Source: Afifellaceae bacterium (GTDB lineage: Bacteria > Pseudomonadota > Alphaproteobacteria > Rhizobiales > Afifellaceae). Taken from it: a stretch of DNA of 64,000 bases. Position numbers and translations under genes: made by a program. The stretch is from the NCBI GenBank assembly GCA_028281235.1, contig JANQKG010000036.1, positions 171,726 to 235,725 of the forward strand. Reading direction: 5' to 3'. The notes below the pieces were generated by a model that did no database searches, was not told where the DNA came from, and saw only the letters and a program-made list of their open reading frames with translations. Shown here piece after piece: positions 62,107 to 64,000 of this stretch (position 1 is the first letter of the stretch; every line of letters starts with the position of its first letter).

Positions 62107-63188
62107 GCAGCCCACACCTTGACGCAACGCCAGCGACAATGCGCGGTGCGGTGCTGACCGGACCGGAGGCAATCGAGATCCGCGATGTGCCTGTGCCGCA
62201 GCCGAGCTCCGGCGAGTTGCTTCTGAAGGTGGAGGCGGCGACGACCTGCGGCACCGACGTCAAAGTCTTCAAGCGCGGTGGTCACCCACGCATGCTCAAG
62301 GCGCCGACCTTGTTCGGCCATGAGATGGCGGGACGCGTGGCGGCGATGGGCGATGGCGTCGACAACTTTGCCGTGGGCGAGGCCATCGTGGTCGCCAATT
62401 CCGCACCGTGTCTCACATGCGAGCCCTGCCGGCGCGGCCGCGAGAACCTTTGCGAGGACCTGGCCTATCTCAACGGTGCGTTTGCGGAATATCTGCTTGT
62501 GCCGGCGCGCTTCGTGGAGCGCAACATCCACCGCCTGCCAAATAACCTGTCGTTTGAACGCGCCGCCTTGGCGGAGCCGCTCGCCTGCGTGCTGCACGGG
62601 ATCGACGCTTGCGAGTTGGACCGCTATGCCGCGCTTGGCCCCGTAGAAGTGCTGGTGCTTGGCGGCGGGCCGATTGGTCTTCTCTTCGTTGCGGCCCTTG
62701 CCAATCTTGGCCACAGGCCCGTGCTCGCCGATCCCAATCCAAGCCGGCTTGAAGCCGGCAGGGCGCTTGGTGCCACGAAGACGATCGAGATCGCGCGCGG
62801 GGGTAGCCAGGCGGCGGCCCTTCGTGCGCATGCCGAAGGCGGCGAGGGGTTCTGGGTCACCGTCGAAGCCACCGGTGTGCCGGGCGTGTGGTCCGACGCG
62901 ATTGAATCCCTGCGGCCCGGCGGTCTGGTGAATCTCTTCGGCGGCTGCGCGCCGGGCACCTCGATTCCGCTCGACACGCACCTCGTCCATTACAGCGAGC
63001 TCACCATCAAGGGCGTCTACCACCACCGCCCCGACACGTTTCGCCGCGCCATCGCGCTTCTCGCTGATCCAGGCTTCAAGGTCGACGCGCTTCTCTCAGG
63101 CGTCCGTCCGATCGAAGGCGTCGTCGATGCGCTTCAGGCCATGATCCGCAAGGAGGCACTGAAGGTCGTGATCCGCAACGGCGGTTAA
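62103..63188 (+). CDS. Zinc-dependent alcohol dehydrogenase (MDR family), second of pair
   Basis: 361 residues from GTG 62103, translationally overlapping the first. Zinc ligands in TTCGTDVKVFKRGG and FGHEMAG, structural zinc in CLTCEPCRRGRENLC, Rossmann loop GGGPIGLL. Both proteins end with a similar RKEALKVV or RQEALKVLF block, pointing to a tandem duplication followed by divergence. Substrates unknown; a heteromeric or two-step role is possible. Confidence 0.87.
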   Translation: MSSPHLDATPATMRGAVLTGPEAIEIRDVPVPQPSSGELLLKVEAATTCGTDVKVFKRGGHPRMLKAPTLFGHEMAGRVAAMGDGVDNFAVGEAIVVANSAPCLTCEPCRRGRENLCEDLAYLNGAFAEYLLVPARFVERNIHRLPNNLSFERAALAEPLACVLHGIDACELDRYAALGPVEVLVLGGGPIGLLFVAALANLGHRPVLADPNPSRLEAGRALGATKTIEIARGGSQAAALRAHAEGGEGFWVTVEATGVPGVWSDAIESLRPGGLVNLFGGCAPGTSIPLDTHLVHYSELTIKGVYHHRPDTFRRAIALLADPGFKVDALLSGVRPIEGVVDALQAMIRKEALKVVIRNGG

Positions 63189-63223
63189 GACGAGCCCGGC
63201 TTGTGCCGGAAAAGGAGAGAACG

Positions 63224-63499
63224 ATGTGCCGCAACATCCGCACCCTGTTCAATTTCGATCCGCCGGCGACTGAGGAGGAGATCCATGCCTCCGCGCTGCA
63301 ATTCGTGCGCAAGCTCTCCGGCTTCACGCGTCCGTCGAAGGTCAACGAAGCAGCGTTCGAGAGGGCAGTGGAGGAGGTCACCGCCGCTGCACGGCGGCTG
63401 ATCGATTCCCTTGAGACCAACGCGCCGCCGCGCAACCGCGAAGCGGAAGCCGCGAAAGCCAAGGCCCGCGCTGCGGAGCGCTACGCTCGTCTGGCTTGA
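63224..63499 (+). CDS. DUF2277 family protein
   Basis: 91 residues starting MCRNIRTLFNFDPPATEEEI, the exact DUF2277 N-terminus. Helical, cytosolic, function unknown. GGAGAGA precedes the ATG at 63224; the frame is open to 63203 but that part has no family match. Confidence 0.88.
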   Translation: MCRNIRTLFNFDPPATEEEIHASALQFVRKLSGFTRPSKVNEAAFERAVEEVTAAARRLIDSLETNAPPRNREAEAAKAKARAAERYARLA

Positions 63500-63519
63500 G
63501 CCACGAGGAGCACATCCTC

Positions 63520-64000
63520 TCCTTTGTCATCCCGCAAAGCGCGTCAGCGCTTGTGCGGGAGCCATAACCACCAGAGCAGCGTGGGGTTGTTCATGGGTCC
63601 CGGTCTCGGCCTCGCGGCCGAACCAGATGACAAACGTGAGGTTGGTTCTTGCCGACCCGTCTCCCGGATTGCGCTTCGCTCCATGCGGGCTACGAGGCCC
63701 GGCCATCGTCCGTAGCCCGCATGGAGCGAAGCGAAATGCGAGGAGGCTCAATCACACACGATCTCTCGTTTGTCATCCCGGAAAGCGCGGAACGCGCTTG
63801 TCCGGGAGCCATAACCACCAGAGCAGCGTGGGTGTTCATGGGTCCCGGCCTTGGCCTGACGGCCAAGCCGGGATGACAAAGGTGAGGTTGGTTCTTGCCG
63901 ACCCGCCTCCCGGATTGCGCTTTGCCTCATCCGGGCTACGAGGCTCGCCATCGTCCGTAGCCCGCATGGAGCGAAGCGAAATGCGGGGAGGCTCAATCAC
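63520..64000. repeat. Tandem copies of the mosaic repeat in inverted orientation
   Basis: Two direct copies of about 245 bp (from 63524 and from about 63770, the second running to the window end). Each has C' (TTTGTCATCCCG..AAAGCGCG), a short core CATAACCACCAGAGCAGCG, B' (GGTCCCGG.CT.GGCC to GATGACAAA), a shared GTGAGGTTGGTTCTTGCCGAC stretch split by single changes, then A' and A modules. No coding sequence is seen. Confidence 0.82.

Noticed and set aside
63520..64000. CRISPR-like array from regularly repeated sequences
   Set aside because: Units are about 245 bp, palindromic mosaics without short unique spacers or cas genes.

Overview
The window is a high-GC, gene-dense chromosomal segment of an alphaproteobacterium, most likely a member of the Rhizobiales (Hyphomicrobiales). 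The evidence is the gene families present (ATP12-type F1 chaperone, DUF1489, DUF2277, phasin, propionyl-CoA and methylcrotonyl-CoA carboxylases), a ribosomal super-operon without rpsD, and intergenic palindromes of the kind common in that order. The genus cannot be told from the sequence alone. No rRNA, CRISPR array, insertion sequence or prophage was found.

Region 1 (1-16.8 kb) is one long plus-strand translation cluster: the 3' part of fusA, then tuf, the S10 cluster (rpsJ to rpsQ), the spc cluster (rplN to secY), adk, and the alpha cluster (rpsM, rpsK, rpoA, rplQ). Two copies of a CTAG-bounded palindromic repeat lie inside this operon, directly at the stop codons of rplW and rpsE.

Region 2 (17-25 kb) is a housekeeping run: a periplasmic HtrA/Deg protease, rarA, a gamma-glutamylcyclotransferase-like protein, a CrcB fluoride channel, an RluC-like pseudouridine synthase, an EamA exporter, an ATP12 chaperone and a DUF4260 membrane protein. 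Several of these genes overlap by ATGA or GTGA.

Region 3 (25-53 kb) is the accessory-rich part. It carries two biotin-dependent carboxylases whose subunit genes are separated: pccB and pccA are about 4 kb apart, and ivd, mccB and mccA of leucine breakdown are spread over 14 kb. The gaps hold four toxin-antitoxin modules (three PIN toxins with antitoxins of two folds, and one Xre/RES pair), a flavodoxin-like reductase, an unrecognised internal-repeat protein with a one-unit relative, lipB, tRNA-Leu(GAG), mgtE, a GH25 lipoprotein, GNAT and VOC proteins, msrB, sdaA and two class III adenylate cyclases. One cyclase has a histidine-rich membrane domain and a [2Fe-2S] domain.

Region 4 (53-64 kb) holds DUF1489, a VWA protein overlapping a membrane-anchored J-protein, a DD-carboxypeptidase with a SPOR domain, a phasin with a striking paired-dyad promoter, clpS and clpA, two overlapping zinc alcohol dehydrogenases and DUF2277.

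Almost every gap over 250 bp is filled with repeats. At least four families can be told apart by eye: the CTAG-bounded element, a mosaic GTAGCCCG/TTTGTCATCCCGG element whose arms are conserved around a variable core of roughly constant length, a GGCTCT/AGAGCC hairpin element present three times, and a pair of bulged hairpins between lipB and tRNA-Leu. I see no single large new machine. The best candidates for something undescribed are these repeat families, the A-B-A-B repeat protein pair at 28.3-29.6 kb, and the toxin-antitoxin-split carboxylase operons.
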